64,000 bases of DNA from Mycobacterium kiyosense (GTDB taxonomy: Bacteria; Actinomycetota; Actinomycetes; Mycobacteriales; Mycobacteriaceae). Positions 36,237 through 44,401 of this stretch are shown piece after piece. The DNA lies in the NCBI GenBank assembly GCA_021654635.1, contig AP025179.1:310001-374000 (forward strand), in the 5' to 3' direction. Within the stretch, counting starts at the first letter, position 1. Each line of letters starts with the position of its first letter. A program made the translations under genes and the position numbers. The notes beneath the pieces are model-generated. The model was given only the letters and a program-made list of their open reading frames with translations, was not told the origin of the DNA and made no database searches.

Positions 36237-36692
36237 ATGCGCACCTTCGAGTCAGTCGCCGACTTCGCCGCCGCGGCGGGCGAGACGCTCGGGCAGAGCG
36301 ACTGGGTGACGATCAGCCAGGAAGAGGTCAACCTGTTCGCCGACGCGACCGGCGACCACCAGTGGATCCACGTCGACCCGGAGCGAGCCGCCACGGGGCC
36401 GTTCGGGACGACCATCGCCCACGGTTTCATGACCTTGTCGCTGCTACCGCGACTGCACCACGAGATCTACACCGTCAACGGCGTCAAGCTGGCGATCAAC
36501 TACGGCCTCAACAAGGTTCGCTTCCCGTCACCGGTTCCGGTGGGTTCCCGGGTACGCGCGACGAGCTCGCTGGTGAGCGTCGACGACCTCGGTAACGGCG
36601 CGGTGCAGGGCATCCTGTCGACCACCATCGAGATCGACGGGGCGGCCAAGCCGGCCTGTGTCGCCGAAAGCATCATTCGCTACGTCACCTAG
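36237..36692 (+). CDS. htdZ: (R)-specific enoyl-CoA hydratase HtdZ (Rv0130)
   Basis: A 151-residue MaoC-like hot-dog hydratase. The hydratase-2 motif is seen as NLFADATGDHQWIHVDPERA (catalytic Asp and His), with FGTTIAHGFMTLSLLP and INYGLNKVRFPSPVPVGSRVRA. It hydrates trans-2-enoyl-CoA to (R)-3-hydroxyacyl-CoA. Full family length. It converges on fadE1 (stops 36692 and 36704), the same arrangement as in M. tuberculosis. Confidence 0.93.
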   Translation: MRTFESVADFAAAAGETLGQSDWVTISQEEVNLFADATGDHQWIHVDPERAATGPFGTTIAHGFMTLSLLPRLHHEIYTVNGVKLAINYGLNKVRFPSPVPVGSRVRATSSLVSVDDLGNGAVQGILSTTIEIDGAAKPACVAESIIRYVT

Positions 36693-36703
36693 GGTGGCGA
36701 GCC

Positions 36704-37999
36704 TCAGAACTCGGCGATCGCGTGTTCCAGTCGGGCGGCCAGTCGCGCCTCGGCTTCGGCCTTGCGGGTCGGTATGTGTTGGGACGGGAAAGGCGTTGTC
36801 ACAGGCTGATATTCGCGCAGCGTGCGGCGGGCCACCGTCATCTTGTGCAGCTCGGTGGCGCCGTCGGCGATGCCCAGCGACTCGGCGGCCACCAGCATCT
36901 TGACGAACGGCATCTCGTCGGAGACGCCCAGGGCGCCGTGCAGGTGCAGCGCCCGCTGCGCGACGTCGTGCAGCACCTGCGGCATCGCGACCTTCACCGC
37001 CGCGATGTCGCGGCGCACCTTCTGATAGTCGTGGTGCTTGTCGATCAGCCAGGCGGTGCGCAGCACCAGCAGCCGGAACTGCTCGATCTGGATCCAGCTG
37101 TCGGCGATTTTCTCCTGGGTCATCTGGAAATCCGACAACCGGCCGTGCCGGGTCTGCCGTGACACCGCGCGCTCGCACATCATGTCGAATGCCCGGCGCG
37201 CCAACGCGATTGTGCGCATCGCGTGATGGATGCGGCCCCCGCCGAGGCGGGTCTGGGCGATCATGAACGCCTGTCCCTCGCCGCCGAGCACATGGTCGGC
37301 GGGCACCCGGACGTCGCGGTAGCGAACGTAGGCGTGGGTGGCTCGTTTCGACGACTCGGCGCCGACCCCGACATTGCGGATGATCTCGATACCGGGTGTC
37401 TCGGCCGGCACGATGAACAGCGACATCTTCTGGTAGGTACGGCCTTCGGGGTTGGTGACCGCCATGACGATGAAGAACGACGCGTGCTTGGCGTTGGTGG
37501 AAAACCACTTCTCGCCGTTGATGATCCAATCGTCACCGTCGCGCTTGGCCGAGGTGACGAACAGCCCCGGGTCCGATCCGCCCTGCGGCTCGGTCATCGA
37601 ATAGCAGGACGTGATCTCGCCGTCCAGCAGCGGCTGCAGGTACCGGGCCTTCTGCTGTTCGGTGCCGAACAGCGCCAGGATCTCGGCGTTGCCCGAATCC
37701 GGTGCCTGGCAACCGAACACCGAGGGAGCCCACCGGGAACGGCCCAGGATCTCGTTGAGCAGCGCCAGCTTGACCTGACCGAAACCCTGCCCGCCGAGAT
37801 CGGGCGTCAGGTGCGCGGCCCACAGGCCCTGCTCCTTCACCCGCTGCTGCAACGGGCGCAGGATCGCCACCATCTCGGCGTTCTGCTTGTCGTACGGGTC
37901 GAGTGCCACCAGGTCCAGCGGCTCGAGTTCGCTGACCATGAACTCTTCGACCCAGTCGAGCTTCGCCTGATATTCCGGATCGGTCTCGAAGTCCCACAC
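36704..37999 (-). CDS. fadE1: Acyl-CoA dehydrogenase FadE1 (Rv0131c)
   Basis: A 431-residue FAD-dependent acyl-CoA dehydrogenase that introduces the alpha-beta double bond in beta-oxidation. CYSMTEPQGGSDPGLFVTSA and WIINGEKWFSTNAKHASFF are the FAD/substrate region. RIHHAMRTIALARRAFDMM, HLHGALGVSDEMP and DGATELHKMTVARRTL mark the C-terminal helical domain. The GTG at 37999 (VWDFETDPEY) is taken as the start because the frame upstream, open to 38152, shows no family resemblance. fgd2 (Rv0132c), expected upstream, is absent. Confidence 0.9.
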   Translation of the reverse strand: MWDFETDPEYQAKLDWVEEFMVSELEPLDLVALDPYDKQNAEMVAILRPLQQRVKEQGLWAAHLTPDLGGQGFGQVKLALLNEILGRSRWAPSVFGCQAPDSGNAEILALFGTEQQKARYLQPLLDGEITSCYSMTEPQGGSDPGLFVTSAKRDGDDWIINGEKWFSTNAKHASFFIVMAVTNPEGRTYQKMSLFIVPAETPGIEIIRNVGVGAESSKRATHAYVRYRDVRVPADHVLGGEGQAFMIAQTRLGGGRIHHAMRTIALARRAFDMMCERAVSRQTRHGRLSDFQMTQEKIADSWIQIEQFRLLVLRTAWLIDKHHDYQKVRRDIAAVKVAMPQVLHDVAQRALHLHGALGVSDEMPFVKMLVAAESLGIADGATELHKMTVARRTLREYQPVTTPFPSQHIPTRKAEAEARLAARLEHAIAEF

Positions 38000-38114
38000 C
38001 TGGTGCCGCCGTTTCCCCGGCGCAACGCCGCGCCGGCATCTCCGATGAAGCTGGTTCAAGCCAGTCCATCGTATGTGCCGGCGCTGCTGGCTCCTTGGCG
38101 GCCGCGCACCTACG

Positions 38115-38729
38115 GTGAGTGAGGTGACCCCGCAAGCGCGTCCGGCGCGCAAATCCGATGTCCGCGAGCTGGGCCAAACCCTGGGCCGGGCGTTCTACGA
38201 CGATCCGGTGGCGATGTGGATTCTGCCCGACGACGACAAGCGGCGCCGGCACCTGGGTCGCGTGTTCGCCACCATGACCCGTCATCACCATCTGGCCGGT
38301 GGTGGCGTCGAAGTGGCCTGCGACGGGCCGGAGATCGGTGCGGCCGCCCTGTGGGATCCGCCGAACCGGTGGCGGGAGTCGGGCCGGGCGCAGCTGGCGC
38401 AGATCCCGACGTTCCTGCGGGTGTTCGGCGCTAAATCCGCTCGCGGTCGCGCTGTGCAGGAGCTGATGAAGCGCGCACATCCCGAAGAGCCGCACTGGTA
38501 CCTCGCGGCGATCGGCAGCGACCCGTCGGTGCGCGGCCAGGGCTTCGGCCAGGTGCTGATGCGATCCCGCCTGCAGCGCTGCGACGCCGAGTACTGTCCG
38601 GCCTATCTGGAGTCCTCCAAGCCCGAGAATGTGCCGTATTACCAGCGTTTCGGGTTCCGGGTCACCGGAGAGCTCGAGGTTCCCGACGGCGGGCCCACAT
38701 TGTGGGCGATGTGGCGTGATCCGCGTTGA
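38115..38729 (+). CDS. GNAT-family acetyltransferase (Rv0133)
   Basis: A 204-residue GNAT enzyme. GRAFYDDPVAMWILPDDD is typical of this actinobacterial subgroup. Acetyl-CoA binding is marked by LAAIGSDPSVRGQGFGQVLM, with the RGQGFG loop, and by YLESSKPENVPYYQRFGF. GTG at 38115 begins VSEVTPQARPARKSD, which fits my memory of Rv0133. Divergent from fadE1 across about 115 bp. The substrate is unknown. Confidence 0.88.
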   Translation: MSEVTPQARPARKSDVRELGQTLGRAFYDDPVAMWILPDDDKRRRHLGRVFATMTRHHHLAGGGVEVACDGPEIGAAALWDPPNRWRESGRAQLAQIPTFLRVFGAKSARGRAVQELMKRAHPEEPHWYLAAIGSDPSVRGQGFGQVLMRSRLQRCDAEYCPAYLESSKPENVPYYQRFGFRVTGELEVPDGGPTLWAMWRDPR

Positions 38730-38768
38730 GCGGGTTTAGCCGTCAGCGGCCTGGGCAACCAATCGCGC

Positions 38769-39083
38769 ATGGCAACCGGCCCTGACGACACCCTGGACCC
38801 GAGTGAGTCCACCGATTCGGACGAGGTGCGCAACGACGACGGCGACATCGTCGTCGACCCGCCCGACGACTGGAGCGAGGCCGACAAGTTCGGCATGACG
38901 GCGCGCGAGGAGCGGGAAGGCGAATCGCTGGACCAGAAGCTCGCCGCGGAGGAGCCCGACGAGATTCGGCCCGCTCGCACCGATCCCGACCTGACCGACG
39001 AGCTGCCCGGTGGTGTGCACCGGGGCCAGATCGACGGCACCCCCGAGGACGGCAGCTCGCTGTTCACCGTCGTCGACGAATGA
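38769..39083 (+). CDS. Acidic hypothetical protein (DUF5709-like)
   Basis: A 104-residue, highly acidic protein (DDTLDPSESTDSDEVRNDDG; REEREGESLDQKLAAEEPD). The pattern LDQKLAAEEPDE followed by GSSLFTVVDE at the C terminus fits DUF5709, a small, probably disordered actinobacterial family. No known function. ATG at 38769. It converges on the TetR gene (stops 39083 and 39085). Confidence 0.75.
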   Translation: MATGPDDTLDPSESTDSDEVRNDDGDIVVDPPDDWSEADKFGMTAREEREGESLDQKLAAEEPDEIRPARTDPDLTDELPGGVHRGQIDGTPEDGSSLFTVVDE

Positions 39084-39084
39084 G

Positions 39085-39759
39085 CTAGGTTTCGCTCTTC
39101 CACCTCGCGACGCCGATCGCGATCATGCGCAGCTGCTTGACCGCGATCCGGTGGATCTCTTCGAGCGCCTCGGCGCTCTGCGCGTCCTCGATGGCCTCGG
39201 CGGTCACGATCATCGCGTTGACGAAAAGGCTTGCCAGCACGTTGAGATCCTCGGTGCTCCATTCGTTGAGCCGCGGGAAGCGGGCCAGGTCGGTGGCCAG
39301 TTCGGAGGTGATGAGCCGGATTTCGGTGCGGATGGCGTAGCGCAGCACCGAGAGTCCGGTAGAGCGCTCGCGCGAGATGAAGCGCCAGTGTTCGCGTTGT
39401 TCGGCGACGCTGCCGATCAGGATCTCCACCGACGATTCGATCACCCGGTTCGGGTCGAGTTTGCCGGCCCGCGCGCCCCGCAACGTGTCGCGCAGGCTGC
39501 GGAACGATTCGTCGATCAGGACCAGCCCGAGTGCCTCCATCGAGTCGAAGTGGCGGTAGAACGCGGCGGGCACGATCCCGGCTTCACGGGTGACCTCGCG
39601 CAGGCTCAGGCCGCTGAAGCTGCGCTCGTTGAGCAACTTCAGGGCCGCGGCGATGATGGCCCGCCGGGTGGCTTCCTTGCGTTCTTCGCGTGAGCCCCCG
39701 TCGCGGTTCTTCTCCCGGCTGGTGCGCCGCGAGTGTGAGCTAGGAGTACGACTGTTCAC
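39085..39759 (-). CDS. TetR regulator of the desaturase pair
   Basis: A 224-residue regulator. The helix-turn-helix is RRAIIAAALKLLNERSFSGLSLREVTREAGIVPAAFYRHFDS. The C-terminal ligand domain resembles regulators of fatty-acid desaturase loci. GTG at 39759 is inferred; the frame upstream of it is probably not coding. The start codon lies inside the palindrome GTTCAC-TAT-GTGAAC (39754-39768), so the protein may repress itself as well as the divergent ferredoxin-reductase/desaturase operon. The effector is likely an acyl-CoA. Confidence 0.88.
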   Translation of the reverse strand: MNSRTPSSHSRRTSREKNRDGGSREERKEATRRAIIAAALKLLNERSFSGLSLREVTREAGIVPAAFYRHFDSMEALGLVLIDESFRSLRDTLRGARAGKLDPNRVIESSVEILIGSVAEQREHWRFISRERSTGLSVLRYAIRTEIRLITSELATDLARFPRLNEWSTEDLNVLASLFVNAMIVTAEAIEDAQSAEALEEIHRIAVKQLRMIAIGVARWKSET

Positions 39760-39837
39760 TATGTGAACCGTAACACAGAAGGCAAGAAAACCCTTGACCA
39801 CCTGCACCGACCGATGTCACGGTGTACATATGTTCAC
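39754..39837. promoter_or_regulatory. Two GTTCAC-type operator sites between TetR and desaturase operon
   Basis: Site 1 is a perfect 6-3-6 palindrome GTTCAC-TAT-GTGAAC (39754-39768) that covers the TetR start codon. Site 2, GTGTAC-ATAT-GTTCAC (39822-39837), is an imperfect version covering the ATG of the reductase (39830). A TTGACC box at 39794-39799 between them could be a -35. Half-site sharing and position on both starts make them the likely binding sites of the local TetR protein. Confidence 0.6.
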
Positions 39838-40918
39838 TCAAACTTTCACTCGGACGGTCGCGAAGCGAGTCCTGAGTTCAAGCCTGGTCGACGTCCTCAC
39901 CGGCCCGCACGGCGTCGACCGCTACACCGAGCTTGTCGAGCCGACGTGGACGTCGGGCGACGCCCGCGCCAAGGTGATCGACGTCCGGCGGACGACGCCG
40001 CGCAGCGTCACCCTGACGCTGGCCCCGAACGACGCGTTCACCGAACGCCACACCGTCAAAGCCGGGCAGTTCGTCAACGTGACCGTCGAGATCGACGGCC
40101 GCATGCACTCCCGGTGCTACTCGCCGGCCAACGTCGAGGGCAGCTCGCAACTCGAGCTGACCATCGGCGTCCACGATGGCGGGCTGGTCTCGACCTACCT
40201 GTATGAGCAGGCCCGTCGCGGCATGGTGGTCGGCCTGGACGGCGTCGGAGGCGACTTCGTGTTGCCCGACCAGCGGCCGCGGCGGATCCTGTTCGTCTCC
40301 GGCGGCAGCGGCATCACGCCCGTCATGGCGATGCTGCGCACGCTGGTCGCCGAAGGGCACCCCGGCGAGATCGCCTTCGTGCACTACGCCCGGACCGCCG
40401 CGGAAGCCTGCTATCGCGACGAGCTGGCGATGATGCCCGGTGTGCGGGTGCTGCACGGCTACACCCGATCCGGTGCCGGCGACCTCGAGGGCCGGTTCGG
40501 TGCCGAACACCTGGCCATCGCGATGGACGCACCCGACGCGGTGTTCGTCTGCGGGCCAACCGCTTTGGTCGACGCCGTCCGGGCACAGTGTGCCGCGGCG
40601 AACTGTGAAAAGGTGTTCACCGAAAGCTTCACGCCGCCGGTGATCGAAGTGCCGGCCAACCCGACGGGTGGTCGAGTCAGCTTCGGGGACAGCAAGGTGG
40701 ACGTCGAAGACGACGGCCGGTCGATCCTCGAGCAGGCCGAGTCGGCCGGCTTGGCGCCCAAGAACGGATGCCGGATGGGTATCTGCCACACCTGCACCCG
40801 CCGCAAGACCTCCGGCACCGTGCGCAACCTGATCACCGGTGCCGTCTCGACCCAGCCCGACGAGAACGTCCAGATCTGCGTCACCGTGCCCGTCGGTGAC
40901 GTCGAGATCGCCCTCTGA
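39830..40918 (+). CDS. Ferredoxin-NADPH reductase-type electron donor (Rv3230c-like)
   Basis: A 362-residue flavoprotein with three parts: an FAD domain (HSRCYSPANVEG), an NAD(P)H domain (ILFVSGGSGITPVMAML; VFVCGPTALVD) and a C-terminal plant-type [2Fe-2S] domain (GCRMGICHTCTRRK, with the fourth Cys in VQICVTVP). It supplies electrons to the desaturase encoded 28 bp downstream, as Rv3230c does for DesA3 in M. tuberculosis. ATG 39830 sits within an operator-like site, so initiation may be blocked by the repressor. Confidence 0.92.
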   Translation: MFTQTFTRTVAKRVLSSSLVDVLTGPHGVDRYTELVEPTWTSGDARAKVIDVRRTTPRSVTLTLAPNDAFTERHTVKAGQFVNVTVEIDGRMHSRCYSPANVEGSSQLELTIGVHDGGLVSTYLYEQARRGMVVGLDGVGGDFVLPDQRPRRILFVSGGSGITPVMAMLRTLVAEGHPGEIAFVHYARTAAEACYRDELAMMPGVRVLHGYTRSGAGDLEGRFGAEHLAIAMDAPDAVFVCGPTALVDAVRAQCAAANCEKVFTESFTPPVIEVPANPTGGRVSFGDSKVDVEDDGRSILEQAESAGLAPKNGCRMGICHTCTRRKTSGTVRNLITGAVSTQPDENVQICVTVPVGDVEIAL

Positions 40919-40946
40919 CCACGCCGAATCAAAGGGAGCAAAAGCC

Positions 40947-42059
40947 ATGACACAGAACAAGATCACCCTCACCAAGGAACAAGCCGACGAGTTCGGCCGC
41001 GAACTCGACGCCATCAAGGAACGGGTGATGGCCGACCTCGGCGAACAGGATGCGGAGTACATCCGCAAGGTCATCAAGGCGCAACGTGCCCTGGAGGTGG
41101 GCGGCCGCGCGCTGCTCTTCCTGCCGCCGGCGTGGCTGTTGGGCACCGGGATGCTGGGCATCGCGAAGATCATGGACAACATGGAGATCGGCCACAACAT
41201 CATGCACGGCCAGTACGACTGGATGCGTGACCCGACGATCTCCGGCAACGACTTCGAGTGGGACACCGCCTGCCCGGCTGACCAGTGGCGGCACTCGCAC
41301 AACTACATGCACCACACCCACACCAACATCGTCGGCATGGACCGCGACGTGGGCTACGGCATCCTGCGGATGAGCGAAGACCAGAAGTGGGAGCCGTACT
41401 TCCTGGGCAACCCGGTCTACGCGTTCCTGCTGATGGTGCTGTTCCAGTACGGCGTCGCGCTGCACGAGCTGGAAACCGAGCGGATTCGCTCCGGCGAGAT
41501 CCGGCTGCGCGACAAGAAACAGACGCTCAAGGAGATCTGGGCCAAGACCCGCCGGCAGACCCTCAAGGACTACGTCGCGTTCCCGCTGCTGGCCGGCCCG
41601 TTCGCGCCGTTCGTGCTCAGCGGCAACCTGACCGCCAACCTGATGCGCAACGTGTGGTCGTACATGATCATCTTCTGCGGGCACTTTCCGGACGGCACCC
41701 AGGAGTTCACCGTCGAGGAGACCAAGGACGAGACCCGCGGCCAGTGGTACTTCCGCCAGGTGCTGGGCTCGGCGAACCTGACCGGCGGCAAGCTCTTCCA
41801 CCTGCTGTCGGGCAACCTGTCGCACCAGATCGAGCACCACTTATTCCCCGACATGCCGGCCCGCCGCTACGCCGAGATTGCGCCCGAGGTGCAGGAGATC
41901 TGCGAGCGGTACGGAATCCCGTACAACAAGGGTCCGTTGCTGCGGCAGTTCGGCACGGTCGTGCGCAAGATCGTCCGGCTCAGTGTCCCGGACTCCTGGC
42001 TGCCGAACGCCAAGGCCAAGAAGTCCGGCAGCGTCGAACTGGAGCCGGTCGCTGCATGA
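40947..42059 (+). CDS. Membrane fatty-acyl desaturase (DesA3-like)
   Basis: A 370-residue di-iron acyl-CoA desaturase. The three His boxes are HNIMH, HSHNYMHHTHT and SHQIEHHLFPDMP. Hydrophobic segments lie at LFLPPAWLLGTGMLGI and FPLLAGPFAPFVLSG. It puts a cis double bond into a saturated fatty-acyl chain in the membrane, taking electrons from the preceding reductase. AAAGGGAG precedes the ATG at 40947. This is a separate locus from the M. tuberculosis desA3 position, so the genome may have more than one such pair. Confidence 0.93.
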   Translation: MTQNKITLTKEQADEFGRELDAIKERVMADLGEQDAEYIRKVIKAQRALEVGGRALLFLPPAWLLGTGMLGIAKIMDNMEIGHNIMHGQYDWMRDPTISGNDFEWDTACPADQWRHSHNYMHHTHTNIVGMDRDVGYGILRMSEDQKWEPYFLGNPVYAFLLMVLFQYGVALHELETERIRSGEIRLRDKKQTLKEIWAKTRRQTLKDYVAFPLLAGPFAPFVLSGNLTANLMRNVWSYMIIFCGHFPDGTQEFTVEETKDETRGQWYFRQVLGSANLTGGKLFHLLSGNLSHQIEHHLFPDMPARRYAEIAPEVQEICERYGIPYNKGPLLRQFGTVVRKIVRLSVPDSWLPNAKAKKSGSVELEPVAA

Positions 42060-42087
42060 AGACCCGCTGACCTACGACATTGACCTA

Positions 42088-42126
42088 CGAAGCCCGGGGC
42101 TCGCGTTGTCGAAACCCCGGGCTTCG
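42088..42126. terminator. Hairpin after the desaturase gene
   Basis: CGAAGCCCGGGG (42088-42099) and its exact complement (42115-42126) form a 12-bp GC-rich stem with a 15-base loop. They lie 28 bp after the desaturase stop and 9 bp before the next ATG. Only a short TTT follows, so it is a weak Rho-independent terminator or a hairpin that separates expression of the two transcription units. Confidence 0.55.
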
Positions 42127-42135
42127 AGGTCTTTA

Positions 42136-42660
42136 ATGGGTGGGGTGGAGTGGACCGGCGCGCGTTATGCGGACAACCCGACCGTGCAAGCCTCGACATG
42201 GATCGACGCCGATCCGCAGCGAGTGTGGGATCTGGTCTCCGACATCGAGCTGATGCCGACCCTGAGCAACGAACTGCAACGCGTCGAATGGCTCGACGGT
42301 GTGACCGGCCCGCGGGTCGGCGCCCGTTTCGTCGGCTACAACGAACACGACGCATTCGGCAAGTGGAGCAGCATCTCGCAGATCGTCTCGTGTGACCAAC
42401 CACGCGAATTCAGTTGGGCGGTAGGCGAACCCGAATGCCCCGCCGCGACCTGGCGGTTCAGCCTGACACCGCAGGACGGCGGCACCACGCTGTCGTACTG
42501 GACGCAGCTGGGTCCGGGCCGCTCCGGATTGTCCACCGCGATCGACGCGATGCCCGACAAGGAACAGAAGATCGTGTTCGTGCGGCTGCGCGAGTTCGAA
42601 GCCGCCATCGACAAGACCCTGGCCGCGATCAAGAGGCTGGCCGAGCACGGGGTGCGCTGA
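42136..42660 (+). CDS. SRPBCC-family protein
   Basis: A 174-residue START-fold protein (VQASTWIDADPQRVWDLVSDIELMPTLSNEL, FSWAVGEPECPAATWRFSLTP, then a long C-terminal helix). Such proteins bind or cyclise hydrophobic molecules. ATG at 42136 follows a hairpin, with no strong ribosome-binding site. Its TGA overlaps the start of the LLM gene by one base, so the pair is co-translated. A shared substrate with the flavoenzyme is a reasonable inference. Confidence 0.83.
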   Translation: MGGVEWTGARYADNPTVQASTWIDADPQRVWDLVSDIELMPTLSNELQRVEWLDGVTGPRVGARFVGYNEHDAFGKWSSISQIVSCDQPREFSWAVGEPECPAATWRFSLTPQDGGTTLSYWTQLGPGRSGLSTAIDAMPDKEQKIVFVRLREFEAAIDKTLAAIKRLAEHGVR

Positions 42661-43694
42661 TGCGCACCGCCACGACGGTCGAGCTGTCGGTGGCGCCGGC
42701 CGAGACGGTGGAATTCGTGGTCGAGGCCGAAAAGCTGGGCCTGGACGTGTGCTGGGTCGCCGAGGCGTGGGGAGCCGACGCGGTTTCCGCACTGGGCTTC
42801 CTGGCGGCGCGCACCGAACGAATGCTGCTCGGCTCGGGCGTGCTGCAGGTCGGCACCCGCTCACCGGTGCTGGTCGCCCAGACCGCTATCACCTTGGCCA
42901 ACCTGTCGTCGGGTCGGTTCCTGCTCGGCCTGGGCGCCTCGGGTCCGCAGGTGATCGAAGGGCTGCACGGCGTCTCGTTCGCGGGGCCGCTGGCGCGTGT
43001 CCGCGAAACCGTCGACATCATCCGCGAGGCGTTCGCGGGCGGCAAAATCTCCTACTCCGGCAAGGAGTTTCAGATACCCCGTCCGGGTGAGGCGAAGCCG
43101 ATGCGGTTGTCGACCCGCACCGAGCACCCGATCCCGATCTATCTGGCCACCTTGTCACCGGCGATGCTGCGGCTGACCGGGCGGATCGCCGACGGCTGGC
43201 TGGGCACCAGTTTCGTGCCCGAAGGCGCCGGGCAGGCATATTTCGCCCACCTCGACGACGGCCTGGCCGCGGCCGGGCGGACCCGCGCGGATATCGACAT
43301 CTGCCAGGGTGCCGAGGTCGCGTTCGCCCGCGATGAGGACGAACTACGGGGCATGGTCGCGGCACGCAAGACCGAGCTGGCCTTCAGCCTCGGCGGCATG
43401 GGGTCGGCGAGCACCAACTACTACAACCGGGCCTACAGCCGGCAGGGTTGGAGCGAGGTCGCCGAAGCGGTGCGGTCGCGTTGGCAGGCCGGCGACCGGT
43501 CGGGTGCGACCGCGCTGATCACCGACGAGATGGTATTGGCCACCACGCTGATCGGAACCGAAGCGATGGTGGTTGCGCGCCTTGCGGATTGGCGAGAGGC
43601 GGGCGTAAACACGGTGCGGCTGTACCCGGCGGGGGACACGCTCGACGCCAAGCTGGAGACCCTGGGCCGTGCGATCGAGCTGATCCGCGGCTAA
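42660..43694 (+). CDS. LLM-class F420-dependent oxidoreductase
   Basis: A 344-residue luciferase-like TIM barrel: AEKLGLDVCWVAEAWGADAVSALGFLAARTERM, LLGLGASGPQVIEGLHGVSF, PIPIYLATLSPAMLRLTGRIADGWLGTSFVPE. The GASGPQV phosphate-binding turn is typical of F420 users. Coupled to the SRPBCC gene upstream. It converges on a TetR gene with a 4-bp overlap of the ends. Reaction unknown. Confidence 0.88.
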   Translation: MRTATTVELSVAPAETVEFVVEAEKLGLDVCWVAEAWGADAVSALGFLAARTERMLLGSGVLQVGTRSPVLVAQTAITLANLSSGRFLLGLGASGPQVIEGLHGVSFAGPLARVRETVDIIREAFAGGKISYSGKEFQIPRPGEAKPMRLSTRTEHPIPIYLATLSPAMLRLTGRIADGWLGTSFVPEGAGQAYFAHLDDGLAAAGRTRADIDICQGAEVAFARDEDELRGMVAARKTELAFSLGGMGSASTNYYNRAYSRQGWSEVAEAVRSRWQAGDRSGATALITDEMVLATTLIGTEAMVVARLADWREAGVNTVRLYPAGDTLDAKLETLGRAIELIRG

Positions 43695-44326
43695 CGCAGG
43701 AGCGCGGCCCGCAGCGTCTGACGCATCCAGTTCTGAAACTGATCCAGTGTGTAACCGCGCCGCGCCACCAGCAGCTCATAACACTCCGGACTGACGATGG
43801 CCCATGCTGTGTCGACGGCCTCGCGGCGAGCGATGCCAGCGCGCAGCGCGCCGGCGGGGATGTTTCGCAGTGCTCTGTCGATCGTCGTTCGGCGCAGGGA
43901 CTGCAACTCGTCCCAGTCGGCGGCAATCTCGGGATCCACCGCCGAGGCGTCCCGGTAGAGCTTCCACCCGATGGCTGCACGGTCGGCGATTTCGGCGACG
44001 AGCGCGGCGAGCTCGTCGACAACCTCCCGGGGTGGCTTGCCCGCGAAGCGTTCGACGACTGCACCGGGATCCTGTCCGCCGCCGGTGAGTCTGGACTCCA
44101 GGTAGGCACGCAGCAACGATCGCTTGTTGCCCCACGCCAGGTAGAGGGTTTGCACCGTGACACCGGCACGCTCGGCGATCCTGCTCACGGTGGCCGCCTG
44201 GTAGCCGCGCGCTTCGAACTCCTCCCCGGCGGCGATCAGCAACCTCCGGCGAGTCTCCTGGCGGGCCATGGCCCCGACCTGCTGTTGCCTGCTCACGGTG
44301 GCGGCGTCCTTTTCGACCATGGACAC
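43691..44326 (-). CDS. TetR-family regulator, divergent from CocE-type hydrolase
   Basis: A 211-residue regulator. The DNA-binding domain is RLLIAAGEEFEARGYQAATVSRIAERAGVTVQTLYLAWGNKRSLL. The C-terminal domain is helical. It is divergent from the hydrolase gene at 44402; the gap contains two direct ATTAGAGTG repeats that could be its target. Its end overlaps the LLM gene by four bases on the opposite strand. Confidence 0.87.
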   Translation of the reverse strand: MSMVEKDAATVSRQQQVGAMARQETRRRLLIAAGEEFEARGYQAATVSRIAERAGVTVQTLYLAWGNKRSLLRAYLESRLTGGGQDPGAVVERFAGKPPREVVDELAALVAEIADRAAIGWKLYRDASAVDPEIAADWDELQSLRRTTIDRALRNIPAGALRAGIARREAVDTAWAIVSPECYELLVARRGYTLDQFQNWMRQTLRAALLR

Positions 44327-44341
44327 CAGCCTAGCTCATGG

Positions 44342-44371
44342 ATTAGAGTGACCATCAAATGCATTAGAGTG
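44342..44371. promoter_or_regulatory. Direct-repeat operator candidate in the TetR-hydrolase gap
   Basis: ATTAGAGTG occurs at 44342-44350 and 44363-44371, a 21-bp period equal to two helical turns, on the same face of the DNA. The second copy merges into the small palindrome AGTGGCACT. The repeats lie between the divergent starts at 44326 and 44402. Paired sites at this spacing fit binding of two regulator dimers side by side. Confidence 0.45.
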
Positions 44372-44401
44372 GCACTTAAAAGCATGAAAGCAGAGGCAGA
44401 A

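Noticed and set aside
42060..42135. 42088-42126 inverted repeat as a mobile-element end
   Set aside because: No second copy or target duplication was seen, and its place between two genes fits a transcription terminator better.
43448..44401. Extension of the CocE hydrolase frame upstream for over 300 codons
   Set aside because: This part runs antisense through the TetR gene, shows no similarity to the hydrolase family and lacks a start with a ribosome-binding site.
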